Origin: Paenibacillus sp. PCH8
GTDB lineage: Bacteria > Bacillota > Bacilli > Paenibacillales > Paenibacillaceae
Direction: 5' to 3'
Length of the DNA: 64,000 nucleotides
Assembly: GCF_002968835.1 (NCBI RefSeq)
Contig: NZ_PKQK01000005.1
Span: forward strand, 186,001-250,000
The notes under the pieces were generated by a model. It did no database searches, was not told the origin of the DNA, and saw only the letters and a list, made by a program, of their open reading frames with translations. Both the position numbers and the translations under genes were made by a program. This document shows positions 25,928 through 34,751 of the stretch, in pieces. Positions within the stretch are counted from its first letter, which is position 1, and each line of letters starts with the position of its first letter.

Positions 25928-25956
25928 ATCTTAATGCGCACAAGCACGAATGTCAA
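25928..25956 (-). promoter_or_regulatory. Sigma-A-type promoter of trpS
   Basis: On the minus strand TTGACA, a 17-base spacer and TAAGAT are positioned so that transcription would begin at about 25921, directly before the T-box leader. Confidence 0.7.
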
Positions 25957-26139
25957 AATGAGATGAGCTTTTTTTACCCGATCCACCTAAATCTGTTATG
26001 ATGGAATTGCTTATCCTATTGCCCTGCTTCACTCGAAGTAGAGCAGGAAATAGCTGGCATGTACACAATGACACGCCTGCAGCAGTATAACATAAAGACT
26101 GTTTGCAGACAGATTTCAAGTGGGAAAAGGAGCATCGAT

Positions 26140-27113
26140 ATGAAACAAGTGACCAAAGGCCAATGGAATGGTTACGACACGTATATCCTACATAGCCGTG
26201 ATTTGGAAATCACCCTGCTGCCGCGTCTTGGTAATAATATCATCTCGATTCGTGATTTAGTGCAGGATCGCGATGTCGTTCGACGTCCGGATGAAGACGA
26301 TCTTGCCTTTTATTTGCAAAAGCCCTACCACTTTGGCGTTCCTCTTCTCATTCCACCAGGACGCATTCATCGGGGCAATTCGAATATGAAGGTGTTCGTT
26401 ACCAGTTCGATCAGAACACGGCGAATGACAACCATATTCACGGTCTCCACCGCACCCAATCCTGGTGTGTCAGCGACATTGAAGAAGATGAAGATGGCTG
26501 TGCAATTACAACCGAATTACTAACTGAAAATGAAGAACACTGGATGGCTCAATTTCCGATTCCCTTGAAGCTTGAGATGACGTTCAGATTGCAAAATGCT
26601 GTACTTAGCCAGCGTTTGCGCGTGACCAATCTGAGCTCAACGCCTGCTCCTTTCGGGATGGGATATCATACATGGTTTTTGCTAGACGGCAAACCTGCCG
26701 ACTGGACGCTGCAACTGCCTGTTTCCGGCATATACGGACAGAATGAAGAACAACTCCCCACAGGTGAACTTGAATCCTTGGGTGAATGGTCTGCGCTTAA
26801 CGAAGGGATCAGCATGCAAGGACGAAATTGGGATACCCTGTTGAAAGCTACTGAGAGTGTACCCGCCACTGCCTACTTGCGCAGGCAAGACGGTTATACA
26901 TTGAAATATTCAGCTGATGAAGCATTTTTCAAACACTGGGTTCTCTATACCAAAGGAGAATCAGATCAGTTTTTGTGTATTGAACCTTACACATGGCTCT
27001 CGGATGCGCCCAATTTGGCATTATCGGATGAGGAAACCGGATTAATTCGTCTGGAACCGGAACAGCCTGTTGAGCTATTTACGCGCATTGAGGTTATGCA
27101 ACCTACAGACTAA
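26140..27113 (+). pseudogene. Aldose 1-epimerase-like gene with a single-base frameshift
   Basis: The gene reads in one frame from the ATG at 26140 (behind AAAAGGAG) to about 26375 and in the next frame to the stop at 27113. The second frame continues naturally: FEYEGVRYQFDQNTAND, NHIHGLHRTQSW, then TELLTENEEHWMAQFP. Galactose mutarotase-like features are the early LLPRLGNNIISIRD, FGVPLLIPPGRIH, the catalytic-type His in NHIHGLH, and WFLLDG near the middle. The intact protein would have about 324 residues and interconvert sugar anomers. Adding one G to the GGGG run at 26372-26375 restores the frame (HRGQFEYEG), so this may be an assembly error rather than a dead gene. It is followed by a terminator. 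Confidence 0.8.
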
Positions 27114-27180
27114 GGGAGCTTACCTCTTCCATGTTGTTCCTGAGCATATCACCTTATATTCTGACTTTTCTATAAAGCTT

Positions 27181-27206
27181 GCCGACCCGCACTGGGTCGG
27201 CTTTTT
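27181..27206 (+). terminator. Terminator after the epimerase-like gene
   Basis: GCCGACC, a loop of six bases, GGGTCGGC and TTTTT. Confidence 0.9.
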
Positions 27207-27257
27207 CATGTGACATATCCATGCTTTATTACCCATATTTTCCCTTACGCCATAACA

Positions 27258-27287
27258 TGTATATTTCCTTATTCTCTAACCATACTA
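27258..27287 (+). promoter_or_regulatory. Sigma-G promoter of SASP copy 2
   Basis: TGTATA, a 17-base spacer and CATACTA match the sigma-G consensus exactly as I know it. It lies 31 bases before the start codon. Confidence 0.8.
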
Positions 27288-27317
27288 ACATCACCAAGCT
27301 ATAAGGAGGTGAGACAT

Positions 27318-27551
27318 ATGTACGGAAATCAAAACCAAGGTAGCGGTAGCCGCTCCAACAATCTGGTCGTTCCCCAAGCATCAGCAGCATTGCAACAATT
27401 GAAAATGGAAGCTGCGCAAGAGCTGGGTGTAACTATTCCACAAGATGGTTACTACGGTAACTATACTTCCCGTGAGACAGGTTCTCTCGGTGGATACATC
27501 ACCAAACGTCTGGTACAAATCGCTGAGCAGCAATTATCGGGTCGCTCGTAA
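27318..27551 (+). CDS. Alpha/beta-type small acid-soluble spore protein, copy 2
   Basis: This 77-residue spore DNA-binding protein is identical to copy 1 (23767-23988) over most of its length, from NNLVVPQA through YITKRLVQIAEQ; the N-terminus is longer (MYGNQNQGSGSRS) and the last residues differ (QLSGRS). The start ATG at 27318 follows AAGGAGGTGAG. A very good sigma-G promoter precedes it, so it should be made in the forespore late in sporulation. A terminator at 27594 follows, so it is monocistronic. Confidence 0.96.
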   Translation: MYGNQNQGSGSRSNNLVVPQASAALQQLKMEAAQELGVTIPQDGYYGNYTSRETGSLGGYITKRLVQIAEQQLSGRS

Positions 27552-27593
27552 GCTCGTAATTATTGCTTGAAGTGTGAAAATCCAAAGCGGCCT

Positions 27594-27617
27594 TCTTAGG
27601 AAGTGCCGCTTGTTTTT
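27594..27617 (+). terminator. Terminator after SASP copy 2
   Basis: AAGCGGC and GCCGCTT arms with a short loop, followed by GTTTTTC. Confidence 0.82.
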
Positions 27618-27630
27618 CTTGTGCGTACAG

Positions 27631-28040
27631 TTATGAAGTGGACTCCATTCCTGAATCTTTGTATGTATTGGTTCTAGGATAGCGAATCATCAGATTTGCC
27701 ATATTGTAATTGGATTCCATCGTTGCATCTACCAAAATCATACCTTGTCTTACTCCAAAGTCATACGATATTTCTCCATGTGTCCAATTGCGCTTCAATT
27801 TCAAAGTTTCCAGTGCCATCGCTCGGAAAGATGATCTCTGGGTTTCGTTTAGCCCCCCTCCTCTACATCCATCTGCCCATCACGTCCGGTTATCGGATTA
27901 TGTCGAATACCGAACTTCCCAATTACGTTATTTCGTATTTGCACAAAAACAACACCTGAATCTAATCCTGACAACTCATGATCTAGCTCTTTGAACACCA
28001 GATCCAACTGTCTTGCTAATGAAAGCTGGTCAATTTTCAT
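27631..28040 (-). pseudogene. Conserved hypothetical gene with a frameshift in a G run
   Basis: The frame opens at the ATG at 28040 behind AGAAGGAGCG and runs 63 codons (MKIDQLSLARQLDLVFKELD, ending ...MDVEEGG). It then meets a stop, while the next frame continues as LNETQRSSFRAMALETLK and runs to 27631 (through THGEISYDFGVRQGM and ESNYNMANLMIRYP). Adding one G to the six-base run at 27853-27858 joins both parts into a smooth protein of about 136 residues. It has no signal peptide. I recall similar proteins in Paenibacillus but know no function. It may be intact in the organism. Confidence 0.7.
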
Positions 28041-28254
28041 ATTAACGCTCCTTCTATATGCTTATAGTCCTATTCATCAAGGACTTACGACTCATTATAT
28101 GACATCATTTGCACTCCTTCAACAAAGAACAACAAACTTGGGTAATTTTAACTACAATTTGCACAATTAATTGCCATTCAGGTTCCTTAAACCGAGTTTT
28201 TTCACTTATTTACGACAAAATATTCGAAGAGTTGAACCTTGGGATTGTGAACAA

Positions 28255-28299
28255 AAATAGCTGCAATCCGTGTCTGTTAACACAGGATTGCAGCTATTT
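28255..28299 (-). terminator. Terminator of the M3 peptidase gene
   Basis: A perfect 15-pair stem (AAATAGCTGCAATCC with its complement) around a 15-base loop, followed by TTTGTTC on the minus strand. It is placed 12 bases past the stop. Confidence 0.88.
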
Positions 28300-28311
28300 C
28301 ATATATACAAC

Positions 28312-30110
28312 CTATTTTTCGATTGCTGTCATCTCCATAAATTGCTCGATATCGGCTATGACCAGGTTCGCTGCATTTTGCCAGAAATCCGGTTTTGTCA
28401 GATCTGTACCCAAATGCTTCTGAGCAAGTTCCTCAACCGTCATTCGGCCAGTATCACGTAACAAATCATCGTATTTATCTGCAAATGCCGTCCCTTCCTG
28501 CTGGGCTCTGGCGTAGATCCCTGCACTGAACATATAACCGAACGTGTACGGGAAGTTATAGAACGGTACACCTGTCAGATAGAAATGCAGTTTGGATGCC
28601 CAGAAATGCGGATGATCTGTTGCAAGCACTCCGCAGAACGCTTCATGTTGTGCCTCCACCATTAATTTGGATAGCTCATCCGCGTTGACCAGACCTTTTT
28701 TGCGTTGTTCATAGAAACGATTCTCGAAGAGGAAACGGGCATGGATATTCATGAAGAAAGCTACACTTCTCTGGATCTTGTCTTCCAGCAAAGCCAGCTT
28801 CTCTTGCTCATCTGTTGCCGCCTGCACCAGGGCATCCGCTACAATCAGTTCAGCAAAAGTGGAAGCCGTCTCCGCCACATTCATCGCATAGCGCTGATTC
28901 AACGCAGGTAACTCTTCCATAATGTGCTGATGATACCCGTGACCAAGTTCATGTGCAAGAGTCGATACATTCGACGGCGTGCCGGAGAAGGTCATGAAAA
29001 TCCGGGTTGCTTTGCTACGTGGCAAGGATGTACAAAATCCTCCAGGACGCTTGCCAGGACGGTCTTCTGCTTCAATCCAGCGTTTCTCAAAAGCCATCTC
29101 CGCAAACGTAGAAAGTTTGGGACTGAATTTGGCAAACTGTTCAACTATATTGATTGCTGCCTCATCATACGTCATTTTCCCACCCGACTTGCCTACAGGT
29201 GCATCTACATCGCTCCAACTGAGTTGGTCTACCCCAGCAGTTCCGCTTTGCGCTCCAGATATCGAACCAGCGCCGGTTTAGCCCCGTTAATCACATCCCA
29301 CATCGTATCCAGCGTTTGACGTGACATTCGGTTGATCGCGAGCGGCTCTTTGAGGATATCATCCCAGCCACGCTTCTCATATAACTTCAGACGGAATCCC
29401 GCAAGGTGATTCAGAGTGTCTGCACAGAAATCTTCGACATCGGTCCAGGCCTGCTCCCAGCTTGCGAATACCGTCTCACGCACATTCCGATCACTGTCAC
29501 TTAACTTATTTGCCGCCTGTCCGGCGGACAGCATCACTGTTTCCCCAGCTTGCTCAAATGGAATGTTCACCTTGCTGACAATCGTATTGTAGAATTTGCC
29601 CCAACCATGGTAACCATCCACACCCAGATCCAGAGCAAGACCTTCTAGTTCTGGCGACAGCTTCTCACGAGCCAGCGTGCGACTCTCGTTCAATGCAAAT
29701 GCCAGCGGCTGGATATCTTCCCGAGCAATCCACGCATCCCACACCGAATCGGATGTCTGACTAAGTGTATTATCGAACTTCGACTTACTGCCATTCAACA
29801 TCGCACCAAGGGAACTAATGGCTCCCTGAAGCTGCGTTGCTTTCTTGTCCTTCTGGTTTTGTGATGAGAGGCAGGATACAAACGCAGATCCTTCCGATAT
29901 GCGGACATAGCAGCTTTGCAGCAGTTCCAAAATGGGATAAAATGCAGCCGTCTCTTCTAATGAAGTCGGTGCGGGTGTTTCGTTTAACAGATGTTGCAGT
30001 TGTCGAACATCCTGTTCCAGTTCAATCAGATACGTGGCAAATGCTTCGGAGGAAGAACCTCCACTAAAAATGGACTCCAGATCCCATGTAGGCTGTAATG
30101 GCGTTTTCAT
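28312..30110 (-). pseudogene. M3-family oligoendopeptidase (PepF type) with a single-base frameshift
   Basis: Two adjacent frames encode the two parts of one cytoplasmic zinc oligopeptidase of about 599 residues. The N-terminal part (start 30110) begins MKTPLQPTWDLESIFSGG, typical of PepF-like enzymes, and ends ...LERKAELLG at 29229. The C-terminal part continues as VDQLSWSDVDAPVGK and contains the zinc site LAHELGHGYH (HExxH) with the third ligand in AETASTFAE. The join lies at the GGGG run (CCCC on plus) at 29232-29235; one more G restores the frame. The enzyme hydrolyses short peptides. The frame loss is probably a sequence error, but if real it would remove the catalytic domain. Confidence 0.85.
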
Positions 30111-30212
30111 TTAATAAGGCACCTCTCTCTATAGATTGGATCGTTAGGATTGAATTAAAAACTGGTTTTATGCGTGTCATATCTCTATACTAGAGAAATA
30201 GTTATAGAGGTT

Positions 30213-30349
30213 GTTCAAAAAGTCCACTTTTGATTACGAATCATGCCTAGCGGCATCATCAGCATCGAACATGAAATTCAGCCGAAATGAGCAACTCCAT
30301 TTCTAGCTTCATTCCATCTTCTCGGTACTGAAAACCAGACTTTTTGAAC
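30213..30349. repeat. MITE-like element with perfect 12-base terminal inverted repeats
   Basis: GTTCAAAAAGTC (30213-30224) and GACTTTTTGAAC (30338-30349) are perfect inverted repeats around 113 non-coding bases. Additional pairing is seen inside. It sits between the M3 peptidase start and the yycC gene. Elements beginning TTGTTCAAAAAGTCC are, from memory, frequent in Paenibacillus genomes. Confidence 0.6.
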
Positions 30350-30384
30350 TCTCGCACTTATAGCAACTTTCAGGAGGTAAACGT

Positions 30385-30555
30385 ATGAAACCTTTACAAG
30401 TATCGGCTGACACAGCCGTCAAATTAGCAGAATCTCTGGGCGTACCTTTGGAGCATCTGATGCATATGCCGCAACATATTTTGATGCAGAAGATTGCGGA
30501 ACTTGCCAAACAAGAAGCATCCAAACCTGCCGCAACAGAAGGCGAACAGGAATGA
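30385..30555 (+). CDS. YycC-like small protein
   Basis: This 56-residue soluble protein (MKPLQVSADTAVKLAESLG, then VPLEHLMHMPQHILMQKIAE) closely resembles the YycC-like family of Bacillales, whose function is unknown. The pattern of a Leu-rich helix and the HMPQHIL core is the recognisable part. The ATG follows CAGGAGG. Its stop overlaps the start of the next gene (ATGA), so the two are translationally coupled. It is too short for many gene finders. Confidence 0.75.
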   Translation: MKPLQVSADTAVKLAESLGVPLEHLMHMPQHILMQKIAELAKQEASKPAATEGEQE

Positions 30556-30784
30556 TTCCGTTTGAAAACAGCTGGCCTTACGATATTGTCATGGGAGACA
30601 TCTATGTACAGCAATGTCCTTTCTGTCACGCAAGCAATGTGCTGCTTCCCTCAAACCCAAAGAGCTTGTGCTCATTCGCGAAGGCAAAAAGAAATTGCTC
30701 GTCTTTCCCTGCTGTAATGCCAGCATAACCGTGATCGACAATGACAGTGACTACTTACTATCCAGCCGTCCTGTCCGTAACTAA
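30552..30784 (+). pseudogene. Small Cys-rich protein gene with a frameshift
   Basis: Translation from the ATG at 30552, coupled to the yycC-like gene, gives MIPFENSWPYDIVMGDIYVQ followed by CPFCHASNVLLP. The frame then leaves a sensible path and another frame continues as LKPKELVLIREGKKK, LLVFPCCNASITVIDND and SSRPVRN with a stop at 30784. Adding one C to the CCC run at 30648-30650 joins them into a protein of about 77 residues with two cysteine pairs (CPFC, PCC), perhaps a zinc-ribbon. The function is unknown. A terminator follows directly. Confidence 0.65.
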
Positions 30785-30795
30785 CCCATATTAAT

Positions 30796-31527
30796 CTAAA
30801 GGGGGCTGCGCTTCGCAGCCCCTTTGTCTGCTTCCAACATCTCTTCAGGAAGTTCCATTTTGCCTGAGATCATCTGTTCGCGCAGCAATGCCCATTGTTC
30901 CCTTGAGGCACGAATCATTGAAGCATCGGTGATCCGCTTGTCGTGAATGACTTTGCCGAACCATTGAACAGCTTCATTGAACCGACCTACTCTGCGGTTC
31001 AATTCCCCGAGCAGATACAACAGTTTGGCTTCATTGCCGCCCGTTCCTTCCCGTTCGAACACCTTAACATAAGCTTCAAGGCTAAATTCAAGAAACCGAT
31101 GTTCCTGTGCATGATCCTCCATATACCGATACAGCCAAGCAATATGATGCAACAAGCCGGCGACAACACGGTCTTTCTCCTGAATAACCTGTGCACACAG
31201 TAAGGCAAGCTTGTACGTAGCCAGCGCCTGATCCAGTGTCCGCGCTCCACTATAATCCCGTTTTACCCAGCGGTTACCGACCTGTTCTTTGAAGGCTTTG
31301 CGTTGAGCATCATTCAAATTCTCCGTTGCGTTCTCCGTGGAGGCAAACCCGCAATGCGGGCAGATGCGGACCACATAAAAATCCGGGTTCTCCAGCTTGT
31401 AATAAGCACAAAAATCAGAATCCGTCCGGTAGGGCCGTTTCAAGCTAGGTCTTACCCGTGAGGTATCATACTCGGTCTCGCAATAATGACACGTCACCTT
31501 CACCTTATACAGCGGCTCTAATTCCAA
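30796..31527 (-). CDS. DUF2225 family protein
   Basis: This 243-residue protein has an N-terminal zinc-binding region with two CxxC pairs (VTCHYCETEYDTSRVR and RICPHCGFAS) followed by a helical, TPR-like region of about 150 residues (AWLYRYMEDHAQEHRFLEFS, LLYLLGELNRRVGRFNEAVQ region). This is the layout of the DUF2225 family; no function is known. The TTG at 31527 is chosen because GGAGAGGGGGAAAG precedes it; the frame is open 15 codons further without a site. The last nine codons are read from the arm of a terminator that serves the converging plus-strand genes. Confidence 0.75.
   Translation of the reverse strand: MELEPLYKVKVTCHYCETEYDTSRVRPSLKRPYRTDSDFCAYYKLENPDFYVVRICPHCGFASTENATENLNDAQRKAFKEQVGNRWVKRDYSGARTLDQALATYKLALLCAQVIQEKDRVVAGLLHHIAWLYRYMEDHAQEHRFLEFSLEAYVKVFEREGTGGNEAKLLYLLGELNRRVGRFNEAVQWFGKVIHDKRITDASMIRASREQWALLREQMISGKMELPEEMLEADKGAAKRSPL
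30798..30828 (+). terminator. Terminator after the YycC/Cys-rich gene pair
   Basis: AAAGGGGGCTGCG pairs with CGCAGCCCCTTT around a four-base loop, followed by TGTCTG; the T tail is short. It overlaps the 3' end of the DUF2225 coding region on the other strand. Confidence 0.75.
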
Positions 31528-31613
31528 TTGCTTTCCCCCTCTCCGGTACACTACTTCTATTCGTATCAACATTTTACATCATTGGATTGAAGTAAAATGG
31601 CTCGTATTCGGAA

Positions 31614-31991
31614 CTATGGCGTATTCACGAAATGATGTGCCGGGCCGGATAAACGCTTCAGAATAAACGAATGCAAGGGCTCCTCCACACCAATCTGTGT
31701 TAATGCTTGATTCATACATGCAAGCCAGGCCTCAGCCCGCTCAACGGTGACTTCGAAATGCATATGACGGGCACGCATCATCGGATGTCCAAAGGCTTCG
31801 GAAAATAACCCTGGTCCACCAAAAAACTGAGATAAAAACATATACTGCTTGTCCATAACTGGCTGAATATCTTCCGGGAAAAGCGGAGCCAGCTGCTCAT
31901 TCTGCTGCACGATCGGATAGAAAGCCTCGACCAATGCACGAACACCTGTCTCACCGCCAAGATTGTCATAGATACTCATACTGGGATTCAT
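31614..31991 (-). CDS. Truncated hemoglobin, group II (YjbI-like)
   Basis: This 125-residue 2-on-2 globin binds heme and oxygen or handles NO and peroxide. Family signs are MSIYDNLGGETGVRALVEAFY at the start (the GG motif in YDNLGGE), FLSQFFGGP in the CD-E region with LFSEAFGHPMMRARHMHFEV, where the His of RARHMHF is the proximal heme ligand, and a conserved Trp in AEAWLACM, typical of group II. Length fits Bacillus YjbI. The ATG follows GGGGGAG. It is monocistronic. YjbI in Bacillus acts with the YjbH adaptor or as a peroxidase; no such partner is near. Confidence 0.9.
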   Translation of the reverse strand: MNPSMSIYDNLGGETGVRALVEAFYPIVQQNEQLAPLFPEDIQPVMDKQYMFLSQFFGGPGLFSEAFGHPMMRARHMHFEVTVERAEAWLACMNQALTQIGVEEPLHSFILKRLSGPAHHFVNTP

Positions 31992-32190
31992 TTGTCTGCT
32001 CCCCCTTTCTGATGTCGAATTCTGTCATATATTCCACGTTCCATGAACATTGTGAAAACTGTAACAACATGAAGGCCGCAAAAGCCTTTATCTCCATTCT
32101 ATCAAAAAAAATCCAAAAGTCCTATATCACATGGAATCTTCAGAAGCGCTTTAGCCATCTGTATACAGGACCTTATTCTGTACATGATTC

Positions 32191-32220
32191 AAAAAAAGCG
32201 CCAACCGCATAGGTTGGCGC
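32191..32220 (-). terminator. Terminator after the small membrane-protein gene
   Basis: GCGCCAACC, a five-base loop, GGTTGGCGC, and on the minus strand a run of seven T. It is placed 14 bases past the stop of the small gene at 32234, which supports that gene. Confidence 0.85.
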
Positions 32221-32233
32221 ACTAGTTATTCCA

Positions 32234-32329
32234 TTAATAACTCCGCCAGTCCTCTTCCTCTGAGCGTACCAGCGAGGCACGTATCACATATACAAAAGCA
32301 CAGACCAGGATTCCGGTGACAAGACTCAT
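32234..32329 (-). CDS. Small single-helix membrane protein (31 residues)
   Basis: The minus-strand frame gives MSLVTGILVCAFVYVIRASL followed by VRSEEEDWRSY. One hydrophobic helix is followed by an acidic tail. The ATG at 32329 is eight bases past GGAG (TGGAGTGATGATC), and a strong terminator follows the stop, so the unit looks complete: leader, short gene, terminator. I do not recognise the protein. It could be a small membrane modulator. Because of its length the call remains tentative. Confidence 0.5.
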   Translation of the reverse strand: MSLVTGILVCAFVYVIRASLVRSEEEDWRSY

Positions 32330-32432
32330 GATCATCACTCCATCCGAATTGAATTCCACCTTGGAGACAATTAGGTGACGTTCAGGCGTTTTTCTCATTT
32401 TAGCACACATCATTCAAAAACACAGCCACTTT

Positions 32433-32446
32433 TGCAAGCGCTTTCC
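32433..32446. promoter_or_regulatory. Possible CcpA cre site
   Basis: TGCAAGCGCTTTCC agrees with the TGNAANCGNNNNCA cre pattern except for the last base, and has the AAGCGCTT core. It lies 105 bases before ylbJ and about the same distance before the small minus-strand gene. Confidence 0.35.
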
Positions 32447-32551
32447 AGGTATTATTTTGTACTGTTTGTCCACTTTTTTTCATATATTTGAAGGCAAAGC
32501 TCTTCACTCACTACCGCATATCAACCATTTTAAAATAAAGGAGAAGAACAC

Positions 32552-33799
32552 ATGGCTGCTCCACAACGACTCACCCATGTCCTGGTCACACTTGCTCTCC
32601 TGATCCTTTGTGTGTTAATGGTCCTGTTTCCAGCGGAAACCTGGCATGCAGGCGTACGCGGATTGTCCATCTGGTGGGATGTATTGTTCCCCTCCCTCTT
32701 CCCTTTTCTGGTACTGTCCGAGCTACTGCTCGGCTTCGGAATTGTTCATTTTCTCGGCACATTGCTGAATCCCCTGATGCGTCCATTGTTTCGAGTTCCC
32801 GGAAGCGGGGGATTTGTATTCGCCGTGAGCTGTGCTTCCGGTTATCCCACGGGGGCTAAACTGACCGCCCAGTTATGGGAACAGAAATTGGTGACCCGGG
32901 AGGAAGGAGAACGTCTCGTTGCCTTCACCACATCTTCCGATCCGATCTTCATGATTGGAGCGGTATCGGTTGGTTTTTTCCACAATGTTGCGATCGCTCC
33001 GGTACTGGTTGCATCGCATTACGCTGCCGCCTTTCTAGTGGGCGTGCTCATGCGTTTCCATGGCGGATCCGTAAAACACACACAGCCTGTCTCTCTGCCC
33101 ACTTCTACTGAACAGCTACATCGCAACAGACTCATCCGGGCCATCTATGCAATGCACGCGGCCAGACAGGCCGATGGACGGGCATTTGGTGAATTGTTAC
33201 GTCAGGCAGTCTCCTCATCCCTTCGCCTTATTATTATCGTAGGGGGGCTGGTTGTATTCTTCTCGGTCATGATGGAGTTGCTTGTACAGACGGGATGGCT
33301 TGGTGGGCTATACGGAATAACCGAGCAATGGTTACGACACATTGGATTGCCTCCATCCTTATCACATAGCCTGGTCGGCGGATTATTCGAAGTCACGCTG
33401 GGGGCCAAGGAAGCTGGCGGTGTTGGCACGTCCATACCACTCGTCTACAAAGTAGCCGCAGCAGCTTTTGTTCTCTCATGGGGCGGATTATCCGTCCATG
33501 CCCAGATTATGAGTGTTCTTAGCAATACACCCATGAGATACGGGCCTTTTCTGTTTGCCAGAGCGATTCATGCGCTTATCGCACCTGTGCTCGTCCTGAT
33601 CTTATGGACACCGCTAATGGGCCATTCCTCTTCACCAGTAATAGCCGAGCCAGGGTTATTCCCATCACTATCGACGTACACACCGGACTGGGAACTAATC
33701 TTCTTGGCAGGTATGATCGCATTGGGAAGTGTGCTTGTATTATTGCTATGTTTGGCGGTATTGAGTTCTATTCTCTTGCCCAGACAGGCCAAAAAATGA
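32552..33799 (+). CDS. ylbJ: Sporulation integral membrane protein YlbJ
   Basis: This 415-residue polytopic membrane protein has about eight helices and the nucleoside-gate (GATE)-type fold of YlbJ and SpoIIIA/SpmA-like proteins. Recognisable blocks are WWDVLFPSLFPFLVLSELLL near residue 40, the SCASGYPTGAKL motif near 93, TTSSDPIFMIGAVSVGFF, and the second-half ITEQWLRHIGLPPSL with LFEVTLGAKEAG. In Bacillus, YlbJ is made under sigma-E and needed for spore cortex and resistance. The ATG follows AAAGGAGAAG. It is followed after 104 bases by the NAD kinase gene on the same strand. Confidence 0.88.
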   Translation: MAAPQRLTHVLVTLALLILCVLMVLFPAETWHAGVRGLSIWWDVLFPSLFPFLVLSELLLGFGIVHFLGTLLNPLMRPLFRVPGSGGFVFAVSCASGYPTGAKLTAQLWEQKLVTREEGERLVAFTTSSDPIFMIGAVSVGFFHNVAIAPVLVASHYAAAFLVGVLMRFHGGSVKHTQPVSLPTSTEQLHRNRLIRAIYAMHAARQADGRAFGELLRQAVSSSLRLIIIVGGLVVFFSVMMELLVQTGWLGGLYGITEQWLRHIGLPPSLSHSLVGGLFEVTLGAKEAGGVGTSIPLVYKVAAAAFVLSWGGLSVHAQIMSVLSNTPMRYGPFLFARAIHALIAPVLVLILWTPLMGHSSSPVIAEPGLFPSLSTYTPDWELIFLAGMIALGSVLVLLLCLAVLSSILLPRQAKK

Positions 33800-33903
33800 A
33801 TGCCCCACCCATCTATATTGAACTGAAATATGAATCGGGCGTTGTGTTCTTCCGCGGAATTGATTATCATCGGTAGTATAATGACCACAAAGGAGCTTTC
33901 ATC

Positions 33904-34707
33904 TTGAGATACTATGTTCAAGACCGCGGAGACCAGTTATCCATTGATCTCAGTCAGCAGTTTCATGCGCTGGCGAAGGAAGAAGGGTTTAAGCTGGATG
34001 CAGAATCGCCGGAGATTGTCATCTCCATCGGAGGCGATGGTACGATGCTACAGGCATTTCACAATTTCATCGACCGTATTCCGGATATCGCTTTTGTTGG
34101 GGTTCATACAGGCCACCTCGGCTTCTATGCTGATTGGAAGAAGGAAGAATTACGGGAACTCGTCAGACTGATGAGTGGCAAAGGAGATCCGGAACGACTC
34201 AAACCACGCATTGTGCAATATCCACTCTTGGAGCTGGAGATTCGCAAAAAGTCAGGTAACTCCTCTTATATTGCGCTTAATGAATTTACGTTAAAAGGTG
34301 TGGACGGAACTGTCGTAGCTCAGGTCGATATTAATGACGTGACTTTCGAAATGTTCCGTGGGGATGGGATCTGTGTATCCACGCCTTCTGGTAGCACAGC
34401 GTACAACAAGGCCCTTGGCGGCGCCATGGTGCATCCGACCATTGAGGCGATTCAGATTGCGGAGATTGCTTCCATTAATAACCGTGTCTATCGGACACTC
34501 GGTTCACCGGTAATTTTGCCCAAGCACCATCATTGTGATATTTTTTCTCGCAAGGATCAGCGGTTATTGCTGACCATCGATCATGTGAACGTTATGGTGG
34601 AAGATCTGATATCCGTGCGTTGTCAGGTATCCAGTCACAAAGTCAGTTTCGCGCGTTTCCGCCCTTATCCATTTTGGAACCGGGTCCGCACGGCATTTCT
34701 CGACTAA
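33904..34707 (+). CDS. nadK: NAD kinase
   Basis: This 267-residue enzyme phosphorylates NAD+ to NADP+. The catalytic GGDGTML motif is in VISIGGDGTMLQAFH near residue 42; the second NAD-binding block is CVSTPSGSTAYNKALGGAMVHP near 155, of which PSGSTAYNKALGG is the hallmark, and VGVHTGHLGFY precedes it. The length equals the short Bacillus NadF/NadK forms. The start is the TTG at 33904, behind AAAGGAGC. It may supply NADP+ to the dehydrogenase encoded by zwf further along. A bidirectional terminator separates it from the converging yutD. Confidence 0.95.
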   Translation: MRYYVQDRGDQLSIDLSQQFHALAKEEGFKLDAESPEIVISIGGDGTMLQAFHNFIDRIPDIAFVGVHTGHLGFYADWKKEELRELVRLMSGKGDPERLKPRIVQYPLLELEIRKKSGNSSYIALNEFTLKGVDGTVVAQVDINDVTFEMFRGDGICVSTPSGSTAYNKALGGAMVHPTIEAIQIAEIASINNRVYRTLGSPVILPKHHHCDIFSRKDQRLLLTIDHVNVMVEDLISVRCQVSSHKVSFARFRPYPFWNRVRTAFLD

Positions 34708-34718
34708 AACCATGTATC

Positions 34719-34751
34719 AAAAAAGCGGTCCTTCTCAGGAACCGCTTTTTG
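34719..34751. terminator. Bidirectional terminator between nadK and yutD
   Basis: AAAAAAGCGGTCC and GGAACCGCTTTTT form the stem, with A and T runs on both sides. The yutD stop lies inside the right arm. Confidence 0.88.
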
